Assembly (NCBI GenBank): GCA_030386875.1
Contig: CM059575.1
Span: forward strand, 49,072,859 to 49,136,858
Direction of reading: 5' to 3'
Length of the DNA: 64,000 nt
From: Morinoia aosen
Lineage: Eukaryota > Arthropoda > Malacostraca > Amphipoda > Talitridae
Each line of letters begins with the position of its first letter. Positions within the stretch are counted from its first letter, which is position 1. Below are positions 25,403 through 35,421 of the stretch, piece by piece. Below the pieces are notes generated by a model. That model was not told the DNA's origin. It saw nothing but the letters and a program-made list of their open reading frames with translations, and did not search any database. Both the position numbers and the translations under genes were made by a program.

Positions 25403-25709
25403 AATCATTGTACATAGCTAAAGACAAACCGGTTCTTAATAATGCCACCAGTTCATTCCCTTTGCAAATTTATATATTAAGTTCATTTACTCGTAGAGTA
25501 GAAAAAAATTTAAAATAACATTGCATTTGTACTGCTTTCATTGTAAATTTCAGATCTGACTTACTGATGATGGAGCTGGACTCCGAAACGTTTAAGAAAA
25601 ATAGGACTACTAGTTTTTAAGTTTCTTCACTTCTACAGATTAGGTGTGTAAAGAAAAAAAGAAAATTAAAATGATTTCACTACGTGCTGTGTTCTTCATT
25701 TTCAAGTTC
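25403..25709 (+). repeat. Right (3') repeat of the Penelope-like element
   Basis: This is the native 3' end: the last codons of the GIY-YIG protein, then a 3' untranslated region with the hammerhead candidate. It is repeated inverted at 22184-22490. Confidence 0.85.
25560..25596 (+). ncRNA. Hammerhead ribozyme candidate
   Basis: The order of parts is stem I 5' strand CTTA (25560-25563), core CTGATGA (25564-25570), one extra T, stem II GGAG-CTGGA-CTCC (25572-25584), core GAAA (25585-25588), a minimal stem III ending in the cleavage triplet GTT (25590-25592), and stem I 3' strand TAAG (25593-25596), fully complementary to CTTA. Hammerhead ribozymes are established components of Penelope-like elements. 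The extra T before stem II and the very short stem III are the weak points. Confidence 0.65.
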
Positions 25710-25912
25710 ATAATAATTTGTATACCGAATTAAATGTAGTCAGCAGTGGTAAATACATTCAGCTACGCTATTCAACAGACAAAATTTATTTTAAAAGATA
25801 CCTTTTCCGTAATTATATAACATTAAAATTCATTGTTTTTCTTTCAGATAACGTTTTATACTTGTGATACGATAAGCTGCTTGTAAGTAACAATTATAAG
25901 CATGGGACATGA

Positions 25913-26588
25913 TCATTTGGCAATAATCGAGCTACACGAAGATTGAAGTTTGCTTCGGATATTTTGAAGCATCTTAATTGGCCTAAAAAAGAAAGGTTCA
26001 ATTATCGTACCATCAAGCTGTTCAGAGAGACCAGAGGAGCGAAAAATCGTGTAACATCTATGTCCTTGGTCAGTCTGAACTCCCAGGATCAAAAAATGGT
26101 CTGTAGCTGAGTCTCGAAAAATTCCTGTCGCGCTATTCGAAAAAAAATACAGCAGAACTGATCGTTTCATAATAATCTGGAAATTGAGTCGAGAAACAGG
26201 ACTTGGGGCTCTCCTCTTCCGCACGTAAAAAAGTTCACAACTCTCTTATTACTTTGAAGGAGAAAAGACCAGATAAAAGTTCTGTACTTCTTCATCGGCT
26301 CGAAATTCAGGGTGTGGACAGTGTCTTGTTCATAGATGAGAAATGTTTCATTAGGGAAAAGTCTACAATAGCCAAGAGGATTGAGATTGGGCTTTTGTAA
26401 AAAGGCGTCGTTTAAATCCAAGAAAGGCAAGAAATGTCTATCAAGATAGTAAACCAGCTTAAACGATGGTTAAGAGTAGAGTGTTTTTGAAAAGCTCTAT
26501 TCTTAAAAAATGAAAGTGGCGAAAAAAAGCTTTGCAATAACTATCCATGAACCTGTGGTGAAACACTTGAACCATGAGATGTTTAATG
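25913..26588 (+). pseudogene. Mariner-like (maT/DD37D-type) transposase, 5' part
   Basis: Degenerate plus-strand coding sequence: VLFIDEKCFI (about 26320-26350) matches the first catalytic Asp region of mariner-like transposases, followed in a shifted frame by KVYNSQED. The last stretch, HEPVVKHLNHEMFNDG (about 26543-26590), continues in frame into QLPFQQGGAPAHS at 43910 once the LTR element and one target copy are removed. Many stops and shifts make it dead. Assignment to the maT-like group rests on the PVVKHLN...FQQ arrangement. Confidence 0.6.
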
Positions 26589-26593
26589 ACGGT

Positions 26594-27577
26594 TGTCATT
26601 AAACATCTCATGGCACAGGTGTTGTCGAGTCTTTTATTAGAGTTACCCATAATCATAAGTATTTTCTTTATGTGTTCAGTTCCCGGTACGGGCCCTAGGT
26701 TTGTTCTCTGCGCTGATGATTCGTCTGTGCATTTGCTTTAGTTACCCCTTAAGTTTCATTTGTATTGTATTTTAATATTCTCATACTATTTTGAATACTT
26801 AGCTGAATAACACAAACATCTAAAATGTAATTTTGCGTGTTGTATTGTGTTATGCAGTAACTCATGTCTATGTACGCTATTTTCACAGAAAATAAATATA
26901 ATTATGTTCTTTGCTGAAATGTATCTGTCTATTTAAGAGGCATTGTAACGAGATTCTGCAAAGAAGAATTCACATCCTGAGGTCTAAAGAGTTTTCTTTT
27001 CTCCTTTTTGACACAGGCTTTAGTCTAATACGACACTTTTGGCTTAAGAGGGGCTCAAGGAAAATACCTTGGGAGGACAAACTATTCCGCATAGTTTGTC
27101 TCAAAGGAAGACGCTGTCGCAGTTCGGCACTAACAGAATTTACTTCTGTTGCCCTAACGGACTGATTACAGCGCAGACAGTTGCTCGTCTTCCTAACGAT
27201 ACCGCCGTAGTTCGGCATAAACGGAATTTACTTCTGTTGCCCTAGCGGACTAAATACGGCGTAGGTGGTATCCACACACACCTCACTCTAGCGGTACCAC
27301 CGTTGTTCGGCACAAACAGAATCTACTTCTGTTGCCCTAGCGGACTAATTACGGCGCAGGTGGTACCCACACAATCTCACCTAACGGTACCGCCGTAGTT
27401 CGGCACAAACAGAAACTGCTTCTGTTGCCCTAGCGGACTAAATACGGCGTACGCGGTACCTTCACGAACCTCAGGAAGGGCAGCTGCACAGAAAAGCTAG
27501 CGCCCCGGAAAAGGTAGCTGCACAGAAGACAGCCCTTTTCCCCGAACCCTCACGTCGACCGCACGACGGTATTGACA
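26594..27577 (+). repeat. 5' LTR of the Gmr1-like element
   Basis: Matches 32201-32542 plus 43366-43904. Differences include an extra about 93-bp internal unit here (four against three) and an altered first 19 bases (26594-26612), which form a hairpin with the flanking DNA at 26572-26589. An AATAAA signal lies near 26890 (ACAGAAAATAAATA). Confidence 0.85.
27105..27475 (+). repeat. About 90-bp tandem repeats inside the 5' LTR, four copies
   Basis: The landmark AGTTCGGCA (TGTTCGGCA in the third copy) recurs at 27121, 27209, 27304 and 27397. Each unit also contains a CAGAA...TTCTG hairpin and outer arms such as GGTACCGCCGTA against TACGGCG and GCGGTACC, so each can fold on itself. Confidence 0.8.
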
Positions 27578-27582
27578 TATTC

Positions 27583-27600
27583 TGGCGCCCGAACAGGGAC
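27583..27600 (+). promoter_or_regulatory. Primer-binding site, tRNA-Lys
   Basis: TGGCGCCCGAACAGGGAC lies 5 bp after the 5' LTR. It is complementary to the 3' end of tRNA-Lys3 (UUU), a primer used by several retroelements. It would prime minus-strand DNA synthesis. Confidence 0.85.
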
Positions 27601-27683
27601 CCAGAAGCTTTGCACGACTACCAACGTTGCCTGTGATTTCTGGGTTCTCCTCAACCTCGCGGACACCGCATCATTGAAACAAG

Positions 27684-29786
27684 ATGAACTTTGTCGCTCA
27701 AGCTCGAGAATCCGTCGAAGCCCTCGGCCTCACTCCCACCGATGAGGAGTACAGGGAAGAATTTACCAGCCGCCTGAGGCATTTGGAAGAAGCCGCAGAA
27801 CGTGCAGCGGAACGAGAAGCTGCAGAACGAGCAGCGGAACGAGAAGCCGCCGAACGAGCAGCTGAGCGAGAAGCTGAACTAGAAGCAGCACAACGAGACC
27901 ACGAGCTCAGACTCAGACAACTCGATGCTCAAACCACTCCTCAAAATGCTAGAGTGAAGATACCTCCACCAGCTCCATTCGATCCCACGAAAGAAAGGAT
28001 GGACGAATTTTTGCAACGCTTCTGCAGTCACACAACAGCAATGGGATTTACTGAAGTCGATGCTGTTGTCATGCTCCATAATTTGATCACACCGAAGAAA
28101 CGTAGACTCATCGATACCCTGCCCGCAGCAGATCGCTTCAAGCTTCCTGAAATCAAATTGCTTCTACTAGATGCTCATAAAGTCACTCCAGCAAAACTAC
28201 GCGCTAACTACTACGAACTGAAGCCAGAAGAAGGCGACAATATGTCACGTTACCTACGGCGACTAGAACAAGCCTTAGACCCTTGGTTAAAAGGATGCAA
28301 CATCGAAGCCAACTACGAGACTCATCGTGACTTTCTTCTTGTTGACCGCGCACATTCCAGCTTGCCTCCCTTCCTCGCTACTCAATTGCGTGACAGGGGT
28401 GGTAACTCAGTCGCAAGCCTAGGAGAGCAGGGTGATAGCTTCTTGCAAGCAAGACCTCATACATCGCCCCATCAGCTTTGTAAGGGTCGCACACTGACAT
28501 CAACGACGGATGCTGGCCCTCCAGCACTCAAAACATCATCAGCACCAGAGCGACGCTCGACATTTCCTGTCCGAGCCCCGAGCACCCCAGCAAGATCACC
28601 CAACTCCAGCAACAACTCTCGAGGAACGCCACCAAGAACTTCTAACACTCGTGATGTTCCCACCAGCTCAAGATCGGTCAACACTCCGCAGCGCGAGGAA
28701 CAGCGAGGACCTTACACGGGATATTACTGCACTTTCCATGGCCCCAACCGATCACATTCCAGTGATGAGTGCCGCCAGTTACAGAGGAGGCAAAGTGATA
28801 GTCACAGTGATGGAGCAGCCCATGCAAGCCCACCTATCTCCAGTACTACAGCTCGAGTCAACAATCCAACAACGCACGAAGAAGCAGATGAATACGACGA
28901 TATTCCTCCAGTCGCATGCAATCACATCGCCTCGAACAAGCTGATCGAATTGGGACAACTGAAAACATGCTCCGGCACTGTGAACCAACAACCCGTTCAA
29001 GTACTACTCGATGGAGGAGCAACAGCGGTCTTCGTCAAGAAGGCTCTCGTCCCAGCTGACGCCATTTTGAAGAAAGAAATTACCGTTCGGCTGGCCAACA
29101 ACCATTCCTTCGAGGCGCCTCTTGCCTGGGTCACTCTCGTTTGTCCCTACTACCATGGAGAGGTAACAGCCGTAGCCATGGGAGAACTCTCCCATGATGT
29201 CATCCTCGGCCGAGTTCCCGGAACCACCTCCTTCGAAGAACAGATGATCGACCATGAAGAGCAACCAGTTGCTGCAGAAGTCTCTCATGTTGTCACAAAA
29301 GCAGCAGAAAAATCGAGCGAAAATCCCCCTGCCGCACCAAGCACTGTCGATATGTTGCAGCACAACAAAAAAGATTTCAAGAAATTACAGCGGGGGTGCA
29401 AAACATTGCAGTTTTTATTCAAGAAAGTTGACACTAGTAAAGAAGAAACGCACATGGATGGCAGAGTCATTACCTATGAACTCCACGACGGCATTCTGCA
29501 CCGGAAAACGTTACGAGACGGTCAGGAAACTCATCAACTTGTAGCACCTGCAAGCATGCGCCCACAAATCTTGGGAATGGCTCACGACAATCCACTTGCT
29601 GGCCATTACTCCCAAAAGAAGACTCAGGCTCGACTAGAACGATATTTCTACTGGCCGTCCCTGGCAAAAGATGTGGTCCAATACTGTCACTCTTGTCACA
29701 CCTGCCAGACGCACGCTCCATCTCGACCAAGGAAGGCACCAATCTCAACCCCACCGATCACCACTCCATTCTCCGCGCTGTGTTGA
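27684..29786 (+). pseudogene. Gag-protease-integrase N-terminus of the Gmr1-like element
   Basis: Open for 700 codons from ATG 27684. Residues about 30-75 are a repetitive AAERAAERE coiled-coil-like stretch built from a 33-bp repeat. A gag core follows (FDPTKERMDEFLQRFCSHTT), then a Ser/Pro-rich linker, a CHHC-type putative zinc motif (YYCTFHGPNRSHSSDEC, near residue 350), and a retropepsin-like domain with LLDGGATAVF (near residue 450) where the usual triad is D[T/S]G. Next is the HHCC zinc-binding region of integrase, AHDNPLAGHY ... YCHSCHTC (near residues 640-680). The frame then ends at TGA 29784-29786, just where the integrase core should start; the core continues in the +1 frame. Particle assembly, processing and integration would be its roles. 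Confidence 0.75.
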
Positions 29787-30664
29787 TTTGGTAGGCCCAT
29801 TGCAACCAGCTTCGGCACGGGGCCACCGATACATTCTCACCGTGGTGGACCAAGCAACTCGGTACGCAGACGCAGCCCCGCTCAGACATATAGATGCCGA
29901 GACGGTTGCCCAAGAGCTACTCGAAATCTGCAGCAGAGTTGGGTTCCCTCACACGCTAACGAGCGACAACGGCACTCAGTTCACCGCCGCAACCTTCGAA
30001 GCTTTCCTGAAACTCGTCGGTATCCAGCACCGATTGACGCCATTATACCATGCCCAATCGAACGGCATTGTCGAACGCTTCAATGGTACGCTCAAACTCA
30101 AAGTCATGTTGCGGAAATTAGCCGTAGAACAACCGCGAGACTGGGACCTGTATGCCTTCCCTCCTTTTTGCTTATCGAGACGCTCCTCAGGCTTCAACCG
30201 GGTATTCTCCTTTCGAACTCATCTACGGTCATCGCGTCCGTGGACCTTTTACCGTGCTCAAAGAATGTTGGACAGATGGTAGCTTGCAAGACGACACGAG
30301 CACTGCTCAGTATCTAATGTAAATGAAGCACCGATTGAAAGAAACATGCAAAATCGCTCGCGAGAATCTAAACAGGAGCCAAGAGAAAAGCGCCAAGTTC
30401 TTCAACAGACGTACCAAGATGCGAACTCTAAAACAAGGAGGTAAAGTCCTCGTATTTCTGCCCGATTCTCGAAAGACGCTACTTATGACTTGGAAAGGTC
30501 CCTATACAGTAAAATCACGCCTGGGAACCCATACCTATACATTGGACGTGGATGGAAACAACAAAGTTTATCACATCAACCTCCTTCGCCAGTACCACGA
30601 CCGGGAGCAGCAAAGTTCCCCTCACCAAGCGAGAGCGATCGCGAGGAGGACGACGAGAGAGTAG
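29780..30664 (+). pseudogene. Integrase core and C-terminal part, frameshifted
   Basis: The core shows VVDQATRYAD (first Asp, about 29850), LTSDNGTQF (second Asp, about 29965) and NGIVERFN (Glu, about 30070). A frame change near 30155 moves the downstream part (AYRDAPQASTGYSPFE ... GHRVRGPF) to another frame, which ends with TAA at 30320-30322. The C-terminal part continues in that same frame to 30664 with KVLVFLPDSRK and WKGPYTVKSR, typical of gypsy integrase tails. Integrase would join element DNA to the host. The position of this domain before RT is the notable feature. Confidence 0.75.
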
Positions 30665-32178
30665 AGGAAGCTTTTGCAGCGGTTGGCCTCGCCCTAGAAC
30701 CTACCTGCGAAGAAGAAGAGCTTGACCGGAAAGAACCAGAGATACCGTCACCCGTCGGGGAGACAATTGAAAACTGCCTCATTTCCTCTTCATTGACTAC
30801 AACACAACGCTCAGAACTCCAGGAACTACTTGGAGAATATCGCGATCTCTTTACAGATACTCCCGAAAGAACCAGCACGGCTGTCCATGAAATAAAAATG
30901 AAAGATCCTTCCAGTTTCCGACTTCAGCATTCGTATCCACTTCCCTTAGCGCTAGAGCCTGAACTGCAGTCAAGTTTAGAGAAGTGGATGAAGATGGGAA
31001 TCGTGACGCCATCCACCTCACCTTACTATTCACCGCTCCTTGCCGTCCGGAAAAAAGACGGTACTCATCGATTTTGTCTGGACTGCAGACACCTCAACAG
31101 CCAGACAGTATTTGATGCCGAGCCAATAGCAGACACCACTGCTATCTTCACCAATTTAGCTGGCAAAACTATCTTCAGCAAAATGGATCTCACCAGTGGA
31201 TATTGGCAGGTACCTCTACAACCTGAATCCCGCCAATACACCGCCTTCAAAACTAGGTCTGGCCTCTATGAATTCAACGTCATGCCTTTCGGCCTAGCAA
31301 ATGCTCCAGCCACTTTTTCCCGCCTTATACGTCAAGTCACTGCAGGACTGCAAGAGACCGAGGTCTACATGGACAATATGTTAATCGCCTCGACTACCTG
31401 GGAAGACCATTGCGCAGCATTAGCTAAACTGTTCGAAGCCCTCTCTCGACATGGCCTTACAGCGAAGCCGTCCAAATGTGAATTTGGGTTTGACAGCCTC
31501 CAGTATTTGGGTCATCAACTGAGCAGTAATCAGATCCAGCCTCTGGAGACCCGAGTTGAAGCCTTGAAATCGGCTCCACACCCAAAAACGAAACGGGAGC
31601 TCCGAAGTTTTCTCGGTACAGTTGGGTACTACCAACAGTACATACCTAACTACTCTGAATTGACTTCTAAACTCCATGATTTTCTGAAGAAGAATTCTCC
31701 GGAACAAATACCTTGGACCGATACAACAGAAGACCTGTTTGAAAGTTTGAAGACAGCGTTAGTCAAGAGACCGGTCTTACAGTTACCAGATCCCAGATGT
31801 CCTTTCATTCTGAGGACAGATGCCTCCCAAACTGGACTTGGAGCAGCTCTCCTCCAGCCAAGCAAACGAGACTTCCGTCACTACGCGCCGGTAGCATATG
31901 CTTCACGTCGACTGAGAGGAGCAGAAATAAACTATTCTACCATCGAAAAGGAAGCGTTAAGCATCTACTGGGCTCTACAAAAGTTTGAGGTCTACCTGTA
32001 TGGACGCGAATTTGTGTTACAGATCGATTATCGACCGCTCCTTTATTTGCAACAGGCAGACAAGTTGAACCTTCGATTGAAACGGTGGGCCTTGTATTTC
32101 AGCCCTTTTAGGTTTCGAGCAGAACACTTTTCGGGAGTCGACAATCACTTTGCGGATTTCCTGTCTCGGCTATCGTAG
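30665..32178 (+). pseudogene. Reverse transcriptase and RNase H of the Gmr1-like element
   Basis: An open frame running from inside the integrase tail (frame open from about 30490) to TAG 32176-32178 carries an acidic linker, then RT motifs: SPYYSPLLAVRKKDG, CLDCRHLN, FSKMDLTSGYWQ, VMPFGLANAPATF and the active site VYMDNML. The usual YxDD is YMDN here (second Asp to Asn, codon 31375-31377), which should abolish polymerisation. RNase H follows with LRTDASQTGLGAAL, IEKEALSIYWAL and IDYRPLLYLQ. The frame relation to integrase is one of several shifts in this copy. Only 22 bp separate the stop from the 3' LTR. Confidence 0.8.
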
Positions 32179-32200
32179 CAGAGACACCCTCCCCCGGGCG

Positions 32201-32542
32201 TGTCAGGCCGCACAGGTGTTGTCGAGTCTTTTATTAGAGTTACCCATAATCATAAGTATTTTCTTTATGTGTTCAGTTCCCGGTACGGGCACTAGGTTTG
32301 TTCTCTGCGCTGATGATTCGTCTGTGCATTTACTTTAGTTAGCCCTTAAGTTTCCTTTGTATTGTATTTTAATATTCTCATACTATTTTGAATACTTAGC
32401 TGAATGGCACAAACATCTAAAATGTAATTTTGCGTGTTGTATTGTGTTATGCAGTAACTCATGTCTATGTACGCTATTTTCACAGAAAATAAATAAAATC
32501 ATGTTCTTTGCTGAAGTGTATCTGTCTATTTAAGAGGCATTG
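32201..32542 (+). repeat. 3' LTR of the Gmr1-like element, first part
   Basis: Starts TGTCAGGCCGCACAGGTG and runs parallel to 26613 onward of the 5' LTR until it is cut at ATTG (32539-32542) by the second LTR element. It resumes at 43366. Confidence 0.9.
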
Positions 32543-32725
32543 TGTACGAGCGTTGCCGTACATGTCTGTATCTGGATGGTGTATTCTTGACACCTCACCC
32601 TATAAAAGCCATGCGCGTTTAATTTGCGGTGCTCTTTCGATTCGCTCGCCCTCCTGTGCCAGTGACATCTGATTTACTAATAAACTTACCACCAAGCTAC
32701 CCCTACTATCATTAACCACCGTACA
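32543..32725 (+). repeat. 5' LTR (183 bp)
   Basis: By eye identical at all positions to 43179-43361. It contains a TATA box TATAAAAG at 32601 and a polyadenylation signal AATAAA at 32679-32684, so promoter and terminator functions fit in this short LTR. Confidence 0.92.
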
Positions 32726-33958
32726 TTGGTGGTCCAGTCTGGTTTAAACTCACGTGCATGTGTGAAATTAATTACGAGAATTAATTACTTAAGTAATTAA
32801 AGAGTCATTGGAACATTATACAATCTCAGATGTGTAACGAAGAACATAACTAACTGTGACAGCCGCGTCCCTCGGTTTTCGTGTTCGGATTTGGAATACC
32901 GGCAGAAGACTTGGTTGAGGTTTATACCCAATTCACAGTTTATTTGAATATTGGCTCTCTATTTCGCACCAGAATCCTTGTGTATGAATCTGGAGAAAAT
33001 ATCGAAATCGTGTTCGAGGTCACTATAAGTGCATTCCCAGCGACAAGTGATGAGTAAGAACAATTTGTTTTAAATAATAAATTCAAGGTGCATACAATAC
33101 TACGTACAATAACTGTCGGTGACATTAAATGAACAGCAGCAGTGTTTTCATAGTGACAAACAGTAATGCACTATTTAAAGCCATCGTAATTAACAACTAC
33201 GTGCTTCAGCATCGTTCCCTGTCATCGTGTAACTACAGCGAAGTTTATTCTGCACGTATCAGCGGCAGCCTGCCCTTCAGCCCTTCAGCAGCAAGCAACG
33301 TACCCTGCAGTCGACATTCTTTCTCCAGTTAAGTCTTCTTCTGATAATTTTTTCTCTGCAGTGCGAGTGCACCGGAGCGTTGCTAACTGATTTTTTTTCT
33401 GCCTCAGCGACAACCGCATAAGACGGCATAAGCATAACCGCACTTGCCAGTAGCTATTTGAGTGTAGTGAGTGGCGGCTGCGTTGCACTTCCTGTGGATT
33501 AGCTGTATAAACGTCAGATTTCTTTCAATGACCAAAGTAAGTGTAGACTTTGGCGGATTGTTATTAACAGGGTTAATTGAAGGATTTAAACGAATTGATT
33601 TTGCTTATCAAGTGATAAAACGTAAAGAAATTTCAGTTCGTTATCAAATTTTTTGTATTCCTTGGAGCTCTGTCACACGGTGTCGGGAGTGTTGCCAATT
33701 TTCTTTTCTGGAGAGTGCGGGAGTTCTCTGTAGATTGAAGAATTTTTTCTGTTATAGTTCGAATAACAGCCTTTTCGAAGTTAATTTTTCAAGTAAGAGG
33801 CAGAGATTGATTGTGATTGTATTTTCATTTGTATTGCTCGTGTATTTGAATTTTAGATGTGTTTTTTTTATTGTTGTTTGCGAGGTGGGACATCATTTTT
33901 TGTATATCTTTGATTGTGAATAGGAAAATTCCTTGAAAATAGTCCTGTGGTAGGTTTA
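32726..33958 (+). other. 5' leader of the 10.8-kb element
   Basis: A primer-binding-like TTGGTGGTCCAGTCTGG directly follows the LTR; I could not assign the tRNA. A strong splice-donor match AAA|GTAAGT occurs at 33537, shortly after ATG 33528. Unspliced RNA would give gag. Splicing to an acceptor in the 3' region (40365 or 40484) would give a downstream product. Confidence 0.55.
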
Positions 33959-35421
33959 ATGTCATATTCCTCGGACAGCGACCCGGAATTCGTTCGCACA
34001 GAACCCACAGTAACAAAAAGTGGTAGGATCAGTAAGCCTAGGGTTACTAGTGTGACACAATCTACCACAATGACGACCCCGACGACAAGTGCAGGTGCAG
34101 GTGTTATAATGACGATAGGACGCAACTGGCGCGTGACATCGCCGCAAATATTAATATTCCTAGCGTTGGAACGATAATGACCAATGCTAAATTGCCGACG
34201 TTTAGGGGGAGACGACGACAGAATGACGCTGAGTTCCTGGAGAATAAGTCCTGGACAACTCATATACAAAATTTGAAAGCATACATGACACTGCTTCCAG
34301 ACGCGACGACTGATGAACGAAAAAAGGAATTCCTTGTGAGATCAGCAAATAAGAATGTAGTTGACTTTAACGCAGTTGTGACCAAACTAGTAAACGCAGA
34401 TTTAAATTATACATTTGATCAAGTAGTTAAAATTCTCGATGACATCAACGTGTGTCGTGGTGAAAAGAGCATACACGCATTGGCATGTGATTTAAATGAA
34501 TTGCAATTGATTTGGAACAATGCTTCAGCAGCACAATTAGTTACAGCGTTTTCCAAGATACGCAAACTCACTGAAACCATTTTGACGTCAACCTCACTGG
34601 GTTGACAAAGGCACCCTTATTATCAAGCTTGTACGACGCAAGCAGAGCTGAAACGATTTGTAGGTGACAGCATGTCATACAGTCTAGCATTAACAGTTCT
34701 TGGTCCGTTATTAGATGAGTCGTTCGCTGGAAAAATTTTCGAACACCAATTCAGCACAGCTGAGGAACTGTTGGCGAGGTTAATTTCAACCGTCAGAGGT
34801 CAGGCGGAAACCAAAAAGATTCTTGTGTCACAATTTCCAGTCAGAAACGAAAGTGAGAGCTATGTAGGTGATATAGCCAGTGAGTTTGACGAAGGCATTG
34901 ATGCCCCAGATCATTTTCCGGAAAATGAGGTGTTTTACGGGAGTGTAGGAAATTACCGTAGGAACTACCGTTCAGGAGTACGTAGGAACACTCCTAGGCC
35001 TTGGTTGAAAAATCCTCGTGGTAGGACAAGAGAATTTGGTAGTTACGTAGGTGACCGAGCAAATGGATCTTTGGAGTGTAACATGATGAGAACAGACAAC
35101 AGTAGTTCTAATGTTTCTGGTCAGGCTTCAGGTCATTTTCCCAAGTATGAAGCAACGAAAAAACGAGGTTTCCCATTTTGTCCATCGTGTTTGATGGTTG
35201 GACATTTCGAGTGCAGACCCAAGAGAGATCAGTTTCCGAGAGGGTGTTTTGCATGTGGTGGAACCCACGTGGTAAAAAATTGCAGGGCAACGGGAACTGA
35301 AATACGTAATTATTAATCTTATTTACGCGGTGGCAATGTAAATAGAGGTGGCACAACGCGCGGTAAGAGCGAAGTTCATTGGGCGGAAGCCGAGTCAGGT
35401 GATTTTTTAAGCGAAAATTAA
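33959..35421 (+). pseudogene. gag of the 10.8-kb element, frameshift and two stops
   Basis: Starts MSYSSDSDPEFVRTEP, matching the start of the intact gag at 60468 in pattern (acidic Ser/Asp run, RT-P-VT-GR, then a Thr-rich stretch). A frame change near 34105 leads to the capsid-like part (LPTFRGRRRQND ... THIQNLKAYM; LACDLNELQL). TGA at 34603-34605 and TAA at 35314-35316 interrupt it. Two Cys/His clusters near 35177-35285 (CPSCLMVGHFEC; CFACGGTHVVKNC) are the nucleocapsid region. The reading frame closes at TAA 35419-35421, shortly after a T TTT TTA slippery heptamer. Gag would form the particle. Confidence 0.8.
35403..35409 (+). promoter_or_regulatory. -1 ribosomal frameshift heptamer (T TTT TTA)
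   Basis: In the gag frame the sequence reads GAT TTT TTA AGC GAA AAT TAA, so the heptamer is phased exactly as needed for a -1 slip (X XXY YYZ). The pol frame is the -1 frame and is open from here. The same heptamer in the same place occurs in the related element at 61925. Confidence 0.75.

Larger units (their letters stand above)
22491..25518 (+). pseudogene. Penelope-like RT/GIY-YIG protein, split and frameshifted
   Basis: The first segment covers the RT C-terminal part: FLDYLNSKHPAIKF, LPFMDSKIT, SVYRKETFTGLD and an HRAYNIC segment (22485 to about 22930). A frame change near 22930 leads to VLVKRYFSAAHL, then the GIY-YIG start VVYKFSYVQC (where relatives have a second Cys and YVGST, this copy has SVGMT) and RIAQHRGVSFRTG (to about 23220). 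After the 2.05-kb hAT insertion the C-terminus resumes with HSSVRLHAEQC in one frame and SEDDFEILCS ... ESLYIAKDKPVLNNA in another (25279-25518). The RT fingers, palm and active site are absent. It is a dead copy. Confidence 0.75.
22184..25709 (+). mobile_element. Penelope-like element (5'-truncated), hAT-interrupted
   Basis: Penelope-like elements encode a reverse transcriptase joined to a GIY-YIG endonuclease. Here the 3' part of the RT and most of the GIY-YIG domain read on the plus strand (22491-23225 and 25279-25518), with a hAT element inserted in the GIY-YIG part. Both ends carry a 307-bp inverted repeat made from the element's own 3' end: the left copy contains, in reverse, the codons for the protein's C-terminal stretch. 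Inverted pseudo-LTRs of this sort are known for Penelope-like elements. The RT core with the catalytic aspartates is missing. Confidence 0.8.

Noticed and set aside
27583..27600. Lentivirus-like origin because the primer site equals the tRNA-Lys3 site of lentiviruses
   Set aside because: The tRNA 3' end is highly conserved, so shared primer use is expected to recur; the RT and gag are gypsy-type.
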